From assembly GCA_036265005.1 (NCBI GenBank), contig DATAPW010000081.1, positions 30,226 to 94,225 of the forward strand: a stretch of 64,000 nucleotides of DNA, in the 5' to 3' direction. Origin of the DNA: JAMXLO01 sp036265005. GTDB lineage: Bacteria > Pseudomonadota > Alphaproteobacteria > Acetobacterales > Acetobacteraceae. The notes under the pieces are model-generated. The model did not search any database. It was not told where the DNA came from and saw nothing but the letters and a program-made list of their open reading frames with translations. The translations under genes and the position numbers were made by a program. Below are positions 24,446 through 33,246 of the stretch, piece by piece. Each line of letters opens with the position of its first letter. The first letter of the stretch is position 1.

Positions 24446-24961
24446 ATGGACCTCAAGGATCATATTCGGGGCATTCCGGATTTCCCGAAGCCCGGCATCC
24501 TGTTCTACGACATCTCCACGCTGTTGCGGGATGCCGATGCGTGGCAGGTGGCGATGGGCCGCATGGCGAAGGCGGTGCGCGCCTACCAGCCGGACCTGCT
24601 GGCCGGTATCGAAAGCCGCGGCTTCCTGATCGCCGCACCGCTCGCGTTGAAACTCGGCTGTGGCTTCATCATGCTGCGCAAGCGCAATAAGCTGCCGGGC
24701 GTCACCGTCGGCCTGAACTACTCGCTGGAATACGGCACCGACCGCGTCGAGATCCAGGCCGACGCCGTGGAGCCCGGCCAGCGTGTCGTCGTGGTCGATG
24801 ACCTGCTCGCAACCGGAGGCACCATGGCTGCCGGCATCGCCTTGCTGCGCCAGGTGGGCGCCGTGGTTCCCGCCGTAGCGGCACTGATCGAACTCACCTT
24901 CCTGAATGGCCGCAAGCGCCTCGATGTGCCCTGCGAGGCCCTGGTCTCCTACGACGAGTAG
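24446..24961 (+). CDS. apt: Adenine phosphoribosyltransferase
   Basis: A 171-residue purine salvage enzyme that makes AMP from adenine and PRPP. The start MDLKDHIRGIPDFPKPGILFYDISTLLRD is typical of Apt. The flexible-loop and PRPP sites are AGIESRGFLIAAPLA, MLRKRNKLPG and VVVVDDLLATGGTMAAGI at about residues 113-130. The length matches the family. It stands alone between a palindromic element and a binding-protein gene. Confidence 0.96.
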   Translation: MDLKDHIRGIPDFPKPGILFYDISTLLRDADAWQVAMGRMAKAVRAYQPDLLAGIESRGFLIAAPLALKLGCGFIMLRKRNKLPGVTVGLNYSLEYGTDRVEIQADAVEPGQRVVVVDDLLATGGTMAAGIALLRQVGAVVPAVAALIELTFLNGRKRLDVPCEALVSYDE

Positions 24962-25029
24962 CCGATCGTCCGGCCGCGGCTTTGCCTCCGGGCGGGTTCG
25001 GGGTTAGGAAGGTTTCTTGGGGGACCAGG

Positions 25030-26121
25030 ATGATCGACCAGCCGAAGCCCGGCCGGCGGCACCTGCTTGCAATGCTGACAACTCTGCCCGCTCTCGCGCC
25101 GGCGGGGAGTTCGTTGGCTGCGCCGGCGCTCGCCGCCACCGCACCACCTGTTGCGGTCGTGCCATTTCCGGAAGGCGCCAGGCTGCTGGTGGCCGGTCCG
25201 AACGATGGCACGCTCAACCGTTGGGCCGATGCCTTGCTGCCGGCGCTCGAGCAGTCGCTGCCGCCCGATACATCGATCCATCGGATCGAGGTCGGCGCTG
25301 CCGACGGGGTCACCGGCGCCAACCAGTTCGAGGCCCGCGGCGCGCCGGATGGGTTGACCGTGTTGCTGGCCCCCGGCCAGGCCGTGCTCGCGTGGCTGGT
25401 CGGCGACACCAGGGTACAGTTCGACGTCGGGCATTGGGTGCCGGTGATGGCCGGCGTCACCACCGGGATTGTCGTCGGCCGGCCGGCGAACCTGGTGCGC
25501 GACGGCAGAGTACGCATCGCGGCCGCCGGACCAGCCAGCCTCGATCTCGCAGCGGTACTCGGCATCCACCTGCTCGGCGCTCGTGTCGAGCCGACGTTTG
25601 GCGCGGCCGACGCCGCCGTGGTGCAGAATTCATTCGCCGAAGGTGCGGTGGATGCGGTGTTCCTGCGCGGTGCCGGCGTGCCCGAGCGCTTCGCGGCGCT
25701 GGCATCGACCGGCGCCCAGCCGTTGTTCACACTTGGCGGGATCGACGAAACCGGGCGGCCGGTGCGCGATCCGGCATTTCCGGACGTGCCGCATTTCGCT
25801 GAACTGTATGAAGCGCGGTCGGGCGGCAAGCCGAATGGCCCGCTGTACGACGCGTGGTGTGCCGCCGCGGCAGCCGCCCAACTGGCATTCGGCCTGATTC
25901 TGCCGCAACTCACGCCTGCGGCGATGGTGTCGCTGTGGCGGCGGGCCGCCGCCGATGCCGCAGTCTCGCCTGCCGTGCAATCCACCGGCGCGTCTCGCAA
26001 CGTCCGTCCTGTGGGCGGTCCGCCGGCGACCACCAGCACCGCCGCTACGGCCGCCAACGCAGCGGCATTGCTCGAATTGCGGCACTGGCTCGCCAGCCGG
26101 TTCAATTGGCACCCGACATAA
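25030..26121 (+). CDS. Tripartite tricarboxylate-type solute-binding-like protein
   Basis: A 363-residue exported protein. The signal is Tat-like (PGRRHLLAMLTTLPALAPAGSSLAAPALA). The mature part has a periplasmic-binding layout: FPEGARLLVAGPNDGTLNRWADALLPALEQ, a GLTVLLAPGQAVLAWL strand and DFNG-like substitution VFLRGAGVPERF. This resembles TTT/Bug receptors only distantly, so the family call is tentative. The last about 60 residues are Ala/Thr-rich. It precedes the racemase-like gene by 16 bases and probably opens that operon. No TctA/TctB membrane partners are visible. Confidence 0.65.
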   Translation: MIDQPKPGRRHLLAMLTTLPALAPAGSSLAAPALAATAPPVAVVPFPEGARLLVAGPNDGTLNRWADALLPALEQSLPPDTSIHRIEVGAADGVTGANQFEARGAPDGLTVLLAPGQAVLAWLVGDTRVQFDVGHWVPVMAGVTTGIVVGRPANLVRDGRVRIAAAGPASLDLAAVLGIHLLGARVEPTFGAADAAVVQNSFAEGAVDAVFLRGAGVPERFAALASTGAQPLFTLGGIDETGRPVRDPAFPDVPHFAELYEARSGGKPNGPLYDAWCAAAAAAQLAFGLILPQLTPAAMVSLWRRAAADAAVSPAVQSTGASRNVRPVGGPPATTSTAATAANAAALLELRHWLASRFNWHPT

Positions 26122-26137
26122 TCTTCAGGAGAACTGC

Positions 26138-26950
26138 ATGAAGCTCTGGTATCAGAGCATGTCGCGCCAGACCGAATGGGGCGGCTATCCGCGCGTGTTG
26201 CGCAGCATCCTCGACAGGGTGCGCGACCCGGATACCGAGATCCATGTCGCCGGCATTACCGAGATCGGCGGCGTCGGCGACCAGTATCGCTATCTGGAAT
26301 ACCTGGAGACCGGCGAGGTGCTGAAGAACGTGCATCGTGCGGTGCGCGAGGGGTTCGATGCGTTCCTGATCGGCAACATCGCCGATCCCGGCCTGCGCGA
26401 GGCGCGCGAGATCGCCGACATCCCGGTGCTGGGGTTGTGCGAGTCGGCGCTGCACGTTGCGTGCATGATGGGCGCCAGCTTCTCGCTGGTGACGATCAAC
26501 GAGAAGTTCACGCCGCGCATCGTGGAGAACGTGGTGCGCTACGGGCTGAAGGATCGGCTTGCGGCGGTGAACCGCATGCAGATCGACCGCCTGACCGATC
26601 TGGGCGCCGGCTTCGAGCCCGGCCCGGCGCGTGACGCGATCGTGGCGCAGTTCAACCGCGCGGCGCATGCCAATTCCGAGGCCGGCGCCGAGGTGGTGAT
26701 CGCCGCGGGCGGCGTGGTGATGGCGCTGCTGGCGCACGCCGACATTCATCAGACCGAGGATGGCCTGCCGATCCTCAACGGCATCACCAACCTGGTGAAA
26801 CTCGGCGAGTCGACGGTGAAGCTGAACCGCATCATGGGAGGGCGCTTCACCTCCAAGCGGTGTACCTACGCTCCGCCGCCGCCCGACCAAATCGCGGAAT
26901 TCCGCAAGCACTACGGCGCGGATATCTACCCGACGGTGAAGGCGCCATGA
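26138..26950 (+). CDS. Asp/Glu/hydantoin racemase-superfamily protein with one catalytic Cys
   Basis: A 270-residue protein of the racemase superfamily. The N-terminus KLWYQSMSRQTEWGGYPRVLRS and the half-site GLCESALHVACMMGASFSLVTINEKF are like hydantoin and aspartate/glutamate racemases. The second catalytic cysteine, normally in a LGCAGM-like motif, is replaced: the sequence reads VVIAAGGVVMALL. Single-Cys relatives include arylmalonate decarboxylases and isomerases, so true racemisation is doubtful. The AGGAGA site lies before ATG 26138. It sits in an apparent operon with carboxylate-handling genes. Confidence 0.8.
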   Translation: MKLWYQSMSRQTEWGGYPRVLRSILDRVRDPDTEIHVAGITEIGGVGDQYRYLEYLETGEVLKNVHRAVREGFDAFLIGNIADPGLREAREIADIPVLGLCESALHVACMMGASFSLVTINEKFTPRIVENVVRYGLKDRLAAVNRMQIDRLTDLGAGFEPGPARDAIVAQFNRAAHANSEAGAEVVIAAGGVVMALLAHADIHQTEDGLPILNGITNLVKLGESTVKLNRIMGGRFTSKRCTYAPPPPDQIAEFRKHYGADIYPTVKAP

Positions 26951-26960
26951 CCCCCTTTCC

Positions 26961-27041
26961 CTGTCATTGCGAGGAGCGGCGCGACCCTCGGGTCAAGTGC
27001 CCGAGGGCAGGGTCGGCAATCCCGGTCGGCCCTGGGGCATG
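26961..27041. repeat. REP-like palindromic element at a start codon
   Basis: It begins CTGTCATTGCGAGGAGCGGC, a pattern of dispersed bacterial repeats. A perfect stem CCCTCGGG (26985-26992) / CCCGAGGG (27000-27007) is followed by CAGGG/CCCTG arms, and outer GTCAT/ATGAC ends enclose the unit. The right end supplies the ATG of the next gene. Confidence 0.75.
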
Positions 27042-27893
27042 ACCACTCCCGTCACCCTGCGTACCGCTCTCGGCCACTCCCCCCGGGTGCGCGCCCTGAA
27101 GGACGGCACGATCACGTCAGACCGCGTGCACTTCGATTTCGTCGAGGTGGACCCGGTCACGCGAGCCTTCCGCCGCATGACCCGCGCGATGGAATTCGAC
27201 CTGTGCGAGATCGCGCTGACCACCCACGCGCAGGCGCGCGCCTACGGCAAGCCGATCACCGCACTGCCCGTCGTGCTGCTGCACGGCTTGCACCATGGCG
27301 CGCTGATCTGCCGACGCGATTCGCCGTTGCGCGGCCCGGCCGATCTGGTGGGCACGCGCATCGGCGTGCGCGCCTGGTCGCAGACCACCGGCGTCTGGGT
27401 GCGCGGCATCCTGCAGGACGACTATGGCATCGCGCCCGACTCGATGACCTGGGTCACCGAGGAAGACGCCCACGTGCAGGAGTTCACCGATCCGCCATTC
27501 GTGCAGCGCATGGCGGCCGGGAATGATCTGCGCGCCATGCTGCTGTCCGGCGAGATCGATGCGGCAGTGGCGCTGGCCGGGCTTGATCCGTCGCAGATCC
27601 GCACGGTGATCCCGGATGCCGATGCCGTTGCTGCCGCGTGGCAAAGCAAGACCGGCGTGTCGCCCATCAACCACGTCGTCGTGGTGAAGGACGCATTGCT
27701 GGCGGCGCATCCCTGGCTGCCCGACGAACTGATGCGCCTGTTCAACGCGTCGAAGGCAGCCGCACACGAGACGGTGCCGTACGGCATCGAAGCGAACCGC
27801 CCTGCCATCGCGATGCTGATGCGCTATGCTGCGGAACAGAAGCTGATCCCACGCGCATACGGCATCGACGAGCTGTTCGCGCATCTGACGTAA
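27039..27893 (+). CDS. 4,5-Dihydroxyphthalate decarboxylase-like / NMT1-type substrate-binding-fold protein
   Basis: A 284-residue protein related to Pht5-type proteins, which share the type II periplasmic-binding fold: LRTALGHSPRVRALKDGTI, VEVDPVTRAFRRMTRAMEFDLCEIALTTHAQARAYGKPITALPVVLLHG, and GTRIGVRAWSQTTGVWVRGIL. No signal peptide is visible, so it is likely cytoplasmic, as expected for an enzyme rather than a transporter receptor. The actual substrate is unknown. The ATG lies inside the right end of a palindromic element and no good ribosome binding site precedes it. HpaI-type aldolase follows after 10 bases. Confidence 0.8.
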   Translation: MTTPVTLRTALGHSPRVRALKDGTITSDRVHFDFVEVDPVTRAFRRMTRAMEFDLCEIALTTHAQARAYGKPITALPVVLLHGLHHGALICRRDSPLRGPADLVGTRIGVRAWSQTTGVWVRGILQDDYGIAPDSMTWVTEEDAHVQEFTDPPFVQRMAAGNDLRAMLLSGEIDAAVALAGLDPSQIRTVIPDADAVAAAWQSKTGVSPINHVVVVKDALLAAHPWLPDELMRLFNASKAAAHETVPYGIEANRPAIAMLMRYAAEQKLIPRAYGIDELFAHLT

Positions 27894-27903
27894 GGAGCTG
27901 ACC

Positions 27904-28767
27904 ATGGCAGACATTCCGCGGCTGAACGGTGCGATCAAGGCGCTGGAGTCCGGCAAGCCGGCATTCGTGCCGTTCTCCCCGGGCGAGATCAGCAACGCGC
28001 TCACCATCGCTGGCGCGCCGTACGACGGCGTGGTGTTCGAGATGGAGCACAACCCCTACGACATCAAGGCGTTGCGCGACTGCCTGCAATACATGCTGAA
28101 TCGCCGGCAGATCGCGAACTCGGGTTCCATCGCACCGCCGGTGACGCCGTTCGTGCGCATTCCACCGAACGGCGGCGAGAACAGCCAGTGGATTGCCAAG
28201 CAGGTTTTGGATATCGGCGTGTACGGCATCGTATGGCCGCACGTATCCACGGTGGAGGACGCGCGCAATGCCGTGCAGGCCTGCCGCTATCCGCGGCCGC
28301 GCGAGGCAAAATACTACGATCCGCCCGGCCAGCGCGGCGACGCGCCGACCACTGCGGCGCGCTACTGGGGACTGACCGCGCAGGAATACTACCCGCGTGC
28401 CGATACCTGGCCATTGAACCCCCAGGGCGAAGTCCTGGTGGTGATCATGTGCGAGGAGAAACGTGCCATCGCCAACCTGCCGAAAATGCTCGAGCAGGTG
28501 CCCGGAATCGGCGTGGTGCTGATCGGTGAGGGCGACCTTTCGCAGGATCTCGGCTACCCGCGGCAATACGAACACCCCACCGTCGCCTCGGCGATCAACG
28601 ACATCCTGGCGATCTGCAAACAGTACAACGTGCCCTGCGGCCATCCGCACGTGGACGCGAAGAACGTCGAAAGCCTGATCGAACAGGGATTCCGCTGGTT
28701 GATGCCCGGCCCGGTGCCATCCTTCACGGCATTGGAAATCGGCCGTCGGGTTTCGGGGCGCGCGTGA
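27904..28767 (+). CDS. HpcH/HpaI-family aldolase
   Basis: A 287-residue class II-type pyruvate aldolase family protein with the (beta/alpha)8 pattern: GVVFEMEHNPYDIKALRDCLQYML (metal/acid site E-M-E-H), FVRIPPNGGENSQWIAKQVLDIGVYGIVWPHV and VVLIGEGDLSQDLGY. Relatives cleave 4-hydroxy-2-oxo acids to pyruvate plus an aldehyde, using Mg or Mn. EMEH and GEGDLSQDLG replace the usual DxEH and GPxDL motifs, so substrate specificity may differ. A GGAG site precedes ATG 27904. Confidence 0.88.
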   Translation: MADIPRLNGAIKALESGKPAFVPFSPGEISNALTIAGAPYDGVVFEMEHNPYDIKALRDCLQYMLNRRQIANSGSIAPPVTPFVRIPPNGGENSQWIAKQVLDIGVYGIVWPHVSTVEDARNAVQACRYPRPREAKYYDPPGQRGDAPTTAARYWGLTAQEYYPRADTWPLNPQGEVLVVIMCEEKRAIANLPKMLEQVPGIGVVLIGEGDLSQDLGYPRQYEHPTVASAINDILAICKQYNVPCGHPHVDAKNVESLIEQGFRWLMPGPVPSFTALEIGRRVSGRA

Positions 28768-28771
28768 GATA

Positions 28772-29665
28772 GTGCGCGCGTTTCTCCTGCTCGCGGTTTT
28801 CGTCGGATCCATCTTGTTGCTTGCCGTGCCGGCGCGTGCGGACCCGACGCTGCAGACGGTCCTGAAGCGCAACCAGTTCATCGCCGGCATCGTCGCCGAC
28901 TCGCCGCCCAGCGCCTATGTCGATGCCCAGGGCCATATCGTTGGATACTGTGCGGATGTGGCGCGCTATCTCGCGAAGCGTCTCGGCGTCGGCCTGCAAT
29001 TCGTGCAGGTTACCGCCGCCTCGCGCGTGCCGCTGTTGCAGACCGGGCGGATCGACGCCGAGGTGTCGGTGACCACACCGAACAAGGTGCGCAACGAGGT
29101 GGTGGACTTCGCCTACAGCTACATCTTCGACAACGGCGTTCTGGTGGTGCGCGAAGGCAGCAGCACCAACCTGAAGGACTACATGAACGCCGACAAGGTG
29201 ATCGGCGCCACCCAGGGCAACGGCTTCGTCGATCGCTGGAAACTGCTGTCCCCGTCTGCGAAGTTCAAGCTGTTCCAGGATGAATCCGACGTCGTGGTGG
29301 CGCTCAAGAACAAGGATGTCGACGGCTATGTCGTCGGCAACTTTGCGGCGCGCCGGTTTGCGAAGTCCGGGGGCCTGGCGATCACCGGGCCGTGGGCCAC
29401 GTCACCGGATGCGATCATGGTGCGGCAGGACGATTCTAAATGGCGCAATTGGCTGGACTGGGCGTTGCAGCGCATGTGGGCCGAAGGCACGCTGCAGAAG
29501 CTCTACGTCAAGTGGTACGGCTTCGAGCCGGATTTCAGTTTGGGCGACGGCGGGCAGCTTCAGCCGCGCGTGACAGAGATCGCCAAGGACAACGATCCAT
29601 GGCACGACCTGCCGGCGGGCTTCCTGGACAAGCTGCTGGGAGACCAGTCCTACTCACTGGACTGA
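28772..29665 (+). CDS. Polar amino acid-type ABC substrate-binding protein
   Basis: A 297-residue periplasmic type II binding protein of family 3 (GlnH/GltI-like). A signal peptide (MRAFLLLAVFVGSILLLAVPARA) precedes TLQTVLKRNQFIAGIVADSPPSAYVDAQGHIVGYCADVARYLAKRLGV, the GRIDAEVSVTTPNKVRNEVVDFAYSY region and ATQGNGFVDRW. The start is GTG 28772, four bases after the aldolase stop. It leads a four-gene transporter (binding protein, two permeases, ATPase). The usual ligand class is acidic or polar amino acids, but nothing here proves it. Confidence 0.92.
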   Translation: MRAFLLLAVFVGSILLLAVPARADPTLQTVLKRNQFIAGIVADSPPSAYVDAQGHIVGYCADVARYLAKRLGVGLQFVQVTAASRVPLLQTGRIDAEVSVTTPNKVRNEVVDFAYSYIFDNGVLVVREGSSTNLKDYMNADKVIGATQGNGFVDRWKLLSPSAKFKLFQDESDVVVALKNKDVDGYVVGNFAARRFAKSGGLAITGPWATSPDAIMVRQDDSKWRNWLDWALQRMWAEGTLQKLYVKWYGFEPDFSLGDGGQLQPRVTEIAKDNDPWHDLPAGFLDKLLGDQSYSLD

Positions 29666-29669
29666 ACGC

Positions 29670-30308
29670 GTGACACTGGACTGGTCGATCCTCTGGCAGT
29701 TCCGCCAGGCTTTGTGGTCTGGCCTGCTGACCACGCTGTGGATCTCCGCAATCGGCATCATCGGCAGCACGCTGATCGGCGTGACGGTCGGCTGCCTGGG
29801 GTCGCTGCCGTCGCTGCTGCTGCGAAGACTCACCGGCAGCTACGTCGAGCTGCTGCGCAACCTGCCGATGATCGTGAAGCTGTTCTTTCTGTATTTCGTA
29901 GCCGGACTGCCGGCGATCGCCGCTGCGCTCCTGGCACTCAGCCTGCACCAGAGCGCCTACATCGCCGATGTTACCAGGGCCGGCATCCGCTCCATCGCGC
30001 GCGGCCAGGTCGACGCCGCGCTGTCACTCGGCCATGGCTGGCCGCAGGTGTTCCGCTACGTCCTGCTGCCGCAGGTGCTGCGTGTCGTCATGCCGCCGAT
30101 GACGACGCAATACGTGGCGGTGGTGAAGAACTCCGCCGTCGTTGCGCTGATTGCCGTGCAGGACCTGACCTTTGAGACGCAGCAGATCAACGTGGAGACT
30201 TTCCGCGGTTTTGAGGCAGCCACCGCTGCGACCGTTTTGTATATCCTGGTCGCACTGGCCGTGATCGGCACGATGACCTGGCTGCAGCCTCGCGCCGTGC
30301 GGCGATGA
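29670..30308 (+). CDS. Amino acid ABC transporter permease (GltJ/HisQ type)
   Basis: A 212-residue permease with about five membrane spans. The family signature is present: LWSGLLTTLWISAIGIIGSTLIG, YVELLRNLPMIVKLFFLYF and the EAA loop GQVDAALSLGHGWPQVFRYVLLPQVLRVVMPPM. The gene starts with GTG 29670, four bases after the binding-protein stop, and its stop overlaps the next permease ATG by four bases. Confidence 0.92.
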   Translation: MTLDWSILWQFRQALWSGLLTTLWISAIGIIGSTLIGVTVGCLGSLPSLLLRRLTGSYVELLRNLPMIVKLFFLYFVAGLPAIAAALLALSLHQSAYIADVTRAGIRSIARGQVDAALSLGHGWPQVFRYVLLPQVLRVVMPPMTTQYVAVVKNSAVVALIAVQDLTFETQQINVETFRGFEAATAATVLYILVALAVIGTMTWLQPRAVRR

Positions 30309-31042
30309 GCGGCGAGCGCGCGCAATCGGTGATATGGTGGGGCGGCGTGGCGCTGCTCGCGGTGTTCGCCGCCGAGCGGGTGGCGCATCTGGAGTGGGCA
30401 GCGGTCGCACCGTCCTGGTGGTTCCTGCTGACCGCGCTCGGTCGTTCGTGGCTGCTGGCGGTGATCGCGATCGGCGTCGGAATCTGCGCGGCGTTCCCGC
30501 TGGCATTGCTGCGTGTCTATGGGCCGCCCGGTGTTCGCCATGCTGCCGTCGGCGTGATCGAGGCAGTGCGCGCCACGCCGGAACTGATGATCATCTTCTG
30601 GGTGTATTTCACCTGGCCATATCTGGCCGGCAATCAGGTCACCGCATGGAATGCCGCGCTCGGGTCGCTGTCCGTGATCGCCGCCGCCTATCTGGCGGAG
30701 GTGATTCGCGCCGGCCTCTATTCCGTTCCGGCAGGGCAGATCGAGGCGGCGCATTCCTCCGGCCTGTCGTCCTACCAGAGCTTCCGCTTCGTCGTGCTGC
30801 CGCAGGCACTGCGCAACATGCTGCCTGCGCTGATCGCGCAGCTTGTGGCGCTGTTCAAGACCACGTCGCTGGTCTATGCGATCGGCGTGATGGATTTCTT
30901 CTGTGCGGTGAACGTGACGAAGAACGCGGTGTTCGCGCCGTATGCGCTGTACCTCGTCCTGGGCGCCGGCTATTTCATCAGTTGCTTTGCCATCACCCGC
31001 GTGGTGCGCTGGTTCGATCCGCAGTACCAGTTGGTCGAATGA
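30305..31042 (+). CDS. Amino acid ABC transporter permease (GltK/HisM type)
   Basis: A 245-residue permease, the heterodimer partner of the preceding gene. It has an extra N-terminal hydrophobic region (VIWWGGVALLAVFAAERVAHL), then the HisM/GltK core AVRATPELMIIFWVYFTWPYLAG and EAA loop GQIEAAHSSGLSSYQSFRFVVLPQALRNMLP. The start overlaps the first permease gene (ATGA at 30305-30308) and the stop overlaps the ATPase ATG, so the three are translationally coupled. Confidence 0.92.
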   Translation: MSGERAQSVIWWGGVALLAVFAAERVAHLEWAAVAPSWWFLLTALGRSWLLAVIAIGVGICAAFPLALLRVYGPPGVRHAAVGVIEAVRATPELMIIFWVYFTWPYLAGNQVTAWNAALGSLSVIAAAYLAEVIRAGLYSVPAGQIEAAHSSGLSSYQSFRFVVLPQALRNMLPALIAQLVALFKTTSLVYAIGVMDFFCAVNVTKNAVFAPYALYLVLGAGYFISCFAITRVVRWFDPQYQLVE

Positions 31043-31767
31043 TCGAGTTCCGCCAGGTCCATAAGCATTTCGGCGCACTGCATGTGCTGGACGACATCAG
31101 CCTGCGTGTGGCTGCGGGTGAGGTCGTGGTGATCTGCGGCCCCAGCGGTTCCGGCAAGAGCACCTTGCTCCGCTGCATCAATCGGCTGGAGCAGATCGAC
31201 AGCGGCGAGATTGTCGTCGATGGCATCAGCGTGGCCGGCACGCGCGACATCGCGCGGCTGCGGGCCGAGGTCGGCATGGTGTTCCAGCGGTTCAACCTGT
31301 ATCCGCATCTGTCGGTGCTGGACAATTTGACCCTTGCGCCGACCAAGGTGCGCGGACTGCCGAAAGCCAAGGCTGTCGCGGCGGCAATGGAACTGCTCGG
31401 CCGCGTCGGCATTCCGGAGAAGGCCGCTGCGTGGCCCGCGCAGCTTTCCGGCGGTCAGCAGCAGCGCGTGGCGATCGCCCGCGCACTGGCGATGCAGCCG
31501 AAGATCATGCTGTTCGACGAACCGACCTCGGCGCTCGATCCGGAGATGATCCAGGAAGTGCTGGAGGTCATGATGATGCTGGCAAAGGACGGCATGACCA
31601 TGGTGGTGGTCACGCACGAGATGGGCTTCGCCAGGCGTGTCGCCGATCGGGTGATATTCATGGACGCCGGCCGCATCGTCGAGCAGGGGCCGCCGGAAGA
31701 CTTCTTCACCCAGGCGAAGGACGCGCGGACCCAGGCATTCCTCAGCAAGATCCTGTCACACGTGTGA
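31039..31767 (+). CDS. Amino acid ABC transporter ATP-binding protein (GltL/GlnQ type)
   Basis: A 242-residue ATPase. Walker A is GPSGSGKST (about residues 34-42), the signature is LSGGQQQRVAIARALA, Walker B is IMLFDEPTSALDPEM, and the switch histidine is in VVVTHEMGF. EIVVDGISV and the Q-loop MVFQRFNLYPHLSVLDN are typical of polar amino acid importers. It completes the four-gene transporter. The gene ends 10 bases from a convergent MmgE/PrpD gene with no room for a strong terminator. Confidence 0.94.
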   Translation: MIEFRQVHKHFGALHVLDDISLRVAAGEVVVICGPSGSGKSTLLRCINRLEQIDSGEIVVDGISVAGTRDIARLRAEVGMVFQRFNLYPHLSVLDNLTLAPTKVRGLPKAKAVAAAMELLGRVGIPEKAAAWPAQLSGGQQQRVAIARALAMQPKIMLFDEPTSALDPEMIQEVLEVMMMLAKDGMTMVVVTHEMGFARRVADRVIFMDAGRIVEQGPPEDFFTQAKDARTQAFLSKILSHV

Positions 31768-31777
31768 ACCTGCCCGA

Positions 31778-33163
31778 TCAATCCGCAGCCAGCGCCGTCG
31801 CAGGCAGCATGGCTGACGTGACTGCCCGAAGGTCCGCCACATCCTCGAGTTCGCGCAGCATCGCCAGCAGCCGCTCCGCTGCATCCATCGGCAACGCGCG
31901 TGCCGCACAGTTCAGGAACTTTGCCTCCAGCAGTTCCACCGGCAGCGGATTCTCCGGTCCGCGGCCGAGCGGCCTGGCCACTTTCGCCGTCAGCACCCGT
32001 CCATCGGTCAACGCCACCCGCACCTCAGCGCCGAAATGTTCGGTGGTCGTCATCGGCATGTCGGGATGCGGCGCCGCATGGATCCGCTGCAACAGCGTGC
32101 GAATCGCGGGATCTCGGAAGCTATCGCCCTCGAAATGCTCCAGCGACACGCGACGATCCAGCAACGCACGGGCAACGCAGTATTGCACGCTGAACTTGGC
32201 ATCCAGCTCGCTCTGCGGGTCGGGTCGATTGGTGTGCGCGAGCCGTCGCGGATGCGTCCACGAATCCACCCGTTCCACCATTGCCGGCGTCAACCCGTGT
32301 TCGCGCACCAGGGCCAACATCGCATCCACTGCCGGATGCGTGCTGCCGCAGCACGGGTACTGCTTGATCGCCACACCGGGCTGCACGATGTCCCACGGAT
32401 TTCCCCAATCGCGCAGGATCGCCTCCGCATCGAAATTGCCCGCGCCGTTGAACACATGCAGGAACCCCTGCTTGTGCTCGATCGCGGCCGGGTTGGCGGT
32501 GAATCCATCGGCCGCCAGCAATGCCGCCAACAAGCCGTTGCGTGAGGCGTGGCCGACATGCAGCGGCTTGGTCATGGTGCCGAAATTCGCCTTCAACCCG
32601 GACGAGAAGGTCGCCGCCAATCCCAGCGCCACGGCGGTCACCTCGGGTGCCAATCCCAACAGATGGCAGCACGCCGCCGTCGAACCGAACACGCCAATCG
32701 TCGCGGTCGGGTGCCAGCCCTTTTCGTAATGATGAAAATTGATGCCGCGCGCGATGCGCGTTTCGGCTTCCCATCCTGCGACGTAGGCGGCGATGAACGC
32801 GGTGCCGGCGGTGCCGCGCATTTCCGCCAGCGCGAACAACGCCGGCAGGATCGGTGCGGACGGATGGCCGCCCAGCGTATTGCTGCAATCGTCGAAATCC
32901 AGCGCGTGCGCCGCGGTGCCGTTGATCAGCGCGGCGTCCAGCGCCGATACGCGATGATCCGTCCCGAACACCAGGCACTGTCCCATCGGCGCGCCGGCTG
33001 TCGTCACGCGATCGACGATGCGCGCGCAGGGTTCGCTGGCGCCGGCCAAAGTGCAGCCCACCGTGTCCAGGATCGCCACCTTCGCCCAATGCAGCGCATC
33101 CTCGGGGAGCGCGTCGTACGTCACACCGGCGATCCGTTCGGCCAGTTCTCCAGCGATGCTCAT
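31778..33163 (-). CDS. MmgE/PrpD family protein 1 (HALDFDD, TMTKPLH type)
   Basis: A 461-residue protein of the MmgE/PrpD family, which includes 2-methylcitrate dehydratase, cis-aconitate decarboxylase and iminodisuccinate epimerase. Conserved features: GTAAHALDFDDCSNTLGGHPSAPI near residues 83-106, FHHYEKGWHPTATIGVFGS, LKANFGTMTKPLHVGHASRNG and YPCCGSTHPAVDA. The length is normal for the family. It most resembles the protein at 43022. A GGGAGGG site precedes ATG 33163. It is divergent from the iron-type binding-protein gene and may share its promoter region; substrate unknown. Confidence 0.92.
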   Translation of the reverse strand: MSIAGELAERIAGVTYDALPEDALHWAKVAILDTVGCTLAGASEPCARIVDRVTTAGAPMGQCLVFGTDHRVSALDAALINGTAAHALDFDDCSNTLGGHPSAPILPALFALAEMRGTAGTAFIAAYVAGWEAETRIARGINFHHYEKGWHPTATIGVFGSTAACCHLLGLAPEVTAVALGLAATFSSGLKANFGTMTKPLHVGHASRNGLLAALLAADGFTANPAAIEHKQGFLHVFNGAGNFDAEAILRDWGNPWDIVQPGVAIKQYPCCGSTHPAVDAMLALVREHGLTPAMVERVDSWTHPRRLAHTNRPDPQSELDAKFSVQYCVARALLDRRVSLEHFEGDSFRDPAIRTLLQRIHAAPHPDMPMTTTEHFGAEVRVALTDGRVLTAKVARPLGRGPENPLPVELLEAKFLNCAARALPMDAAERLLAMLRELEDVADLRAVTSAMLPATALAAD

Positions 33164-33246
33164 GGTTCCCTCCCACACGGGCGCGCCAACTATAGACACG
33201 TGATGCCGCGTGTTAGAAGCTCCCGGCCGATTTCGGAGGAAACCCT

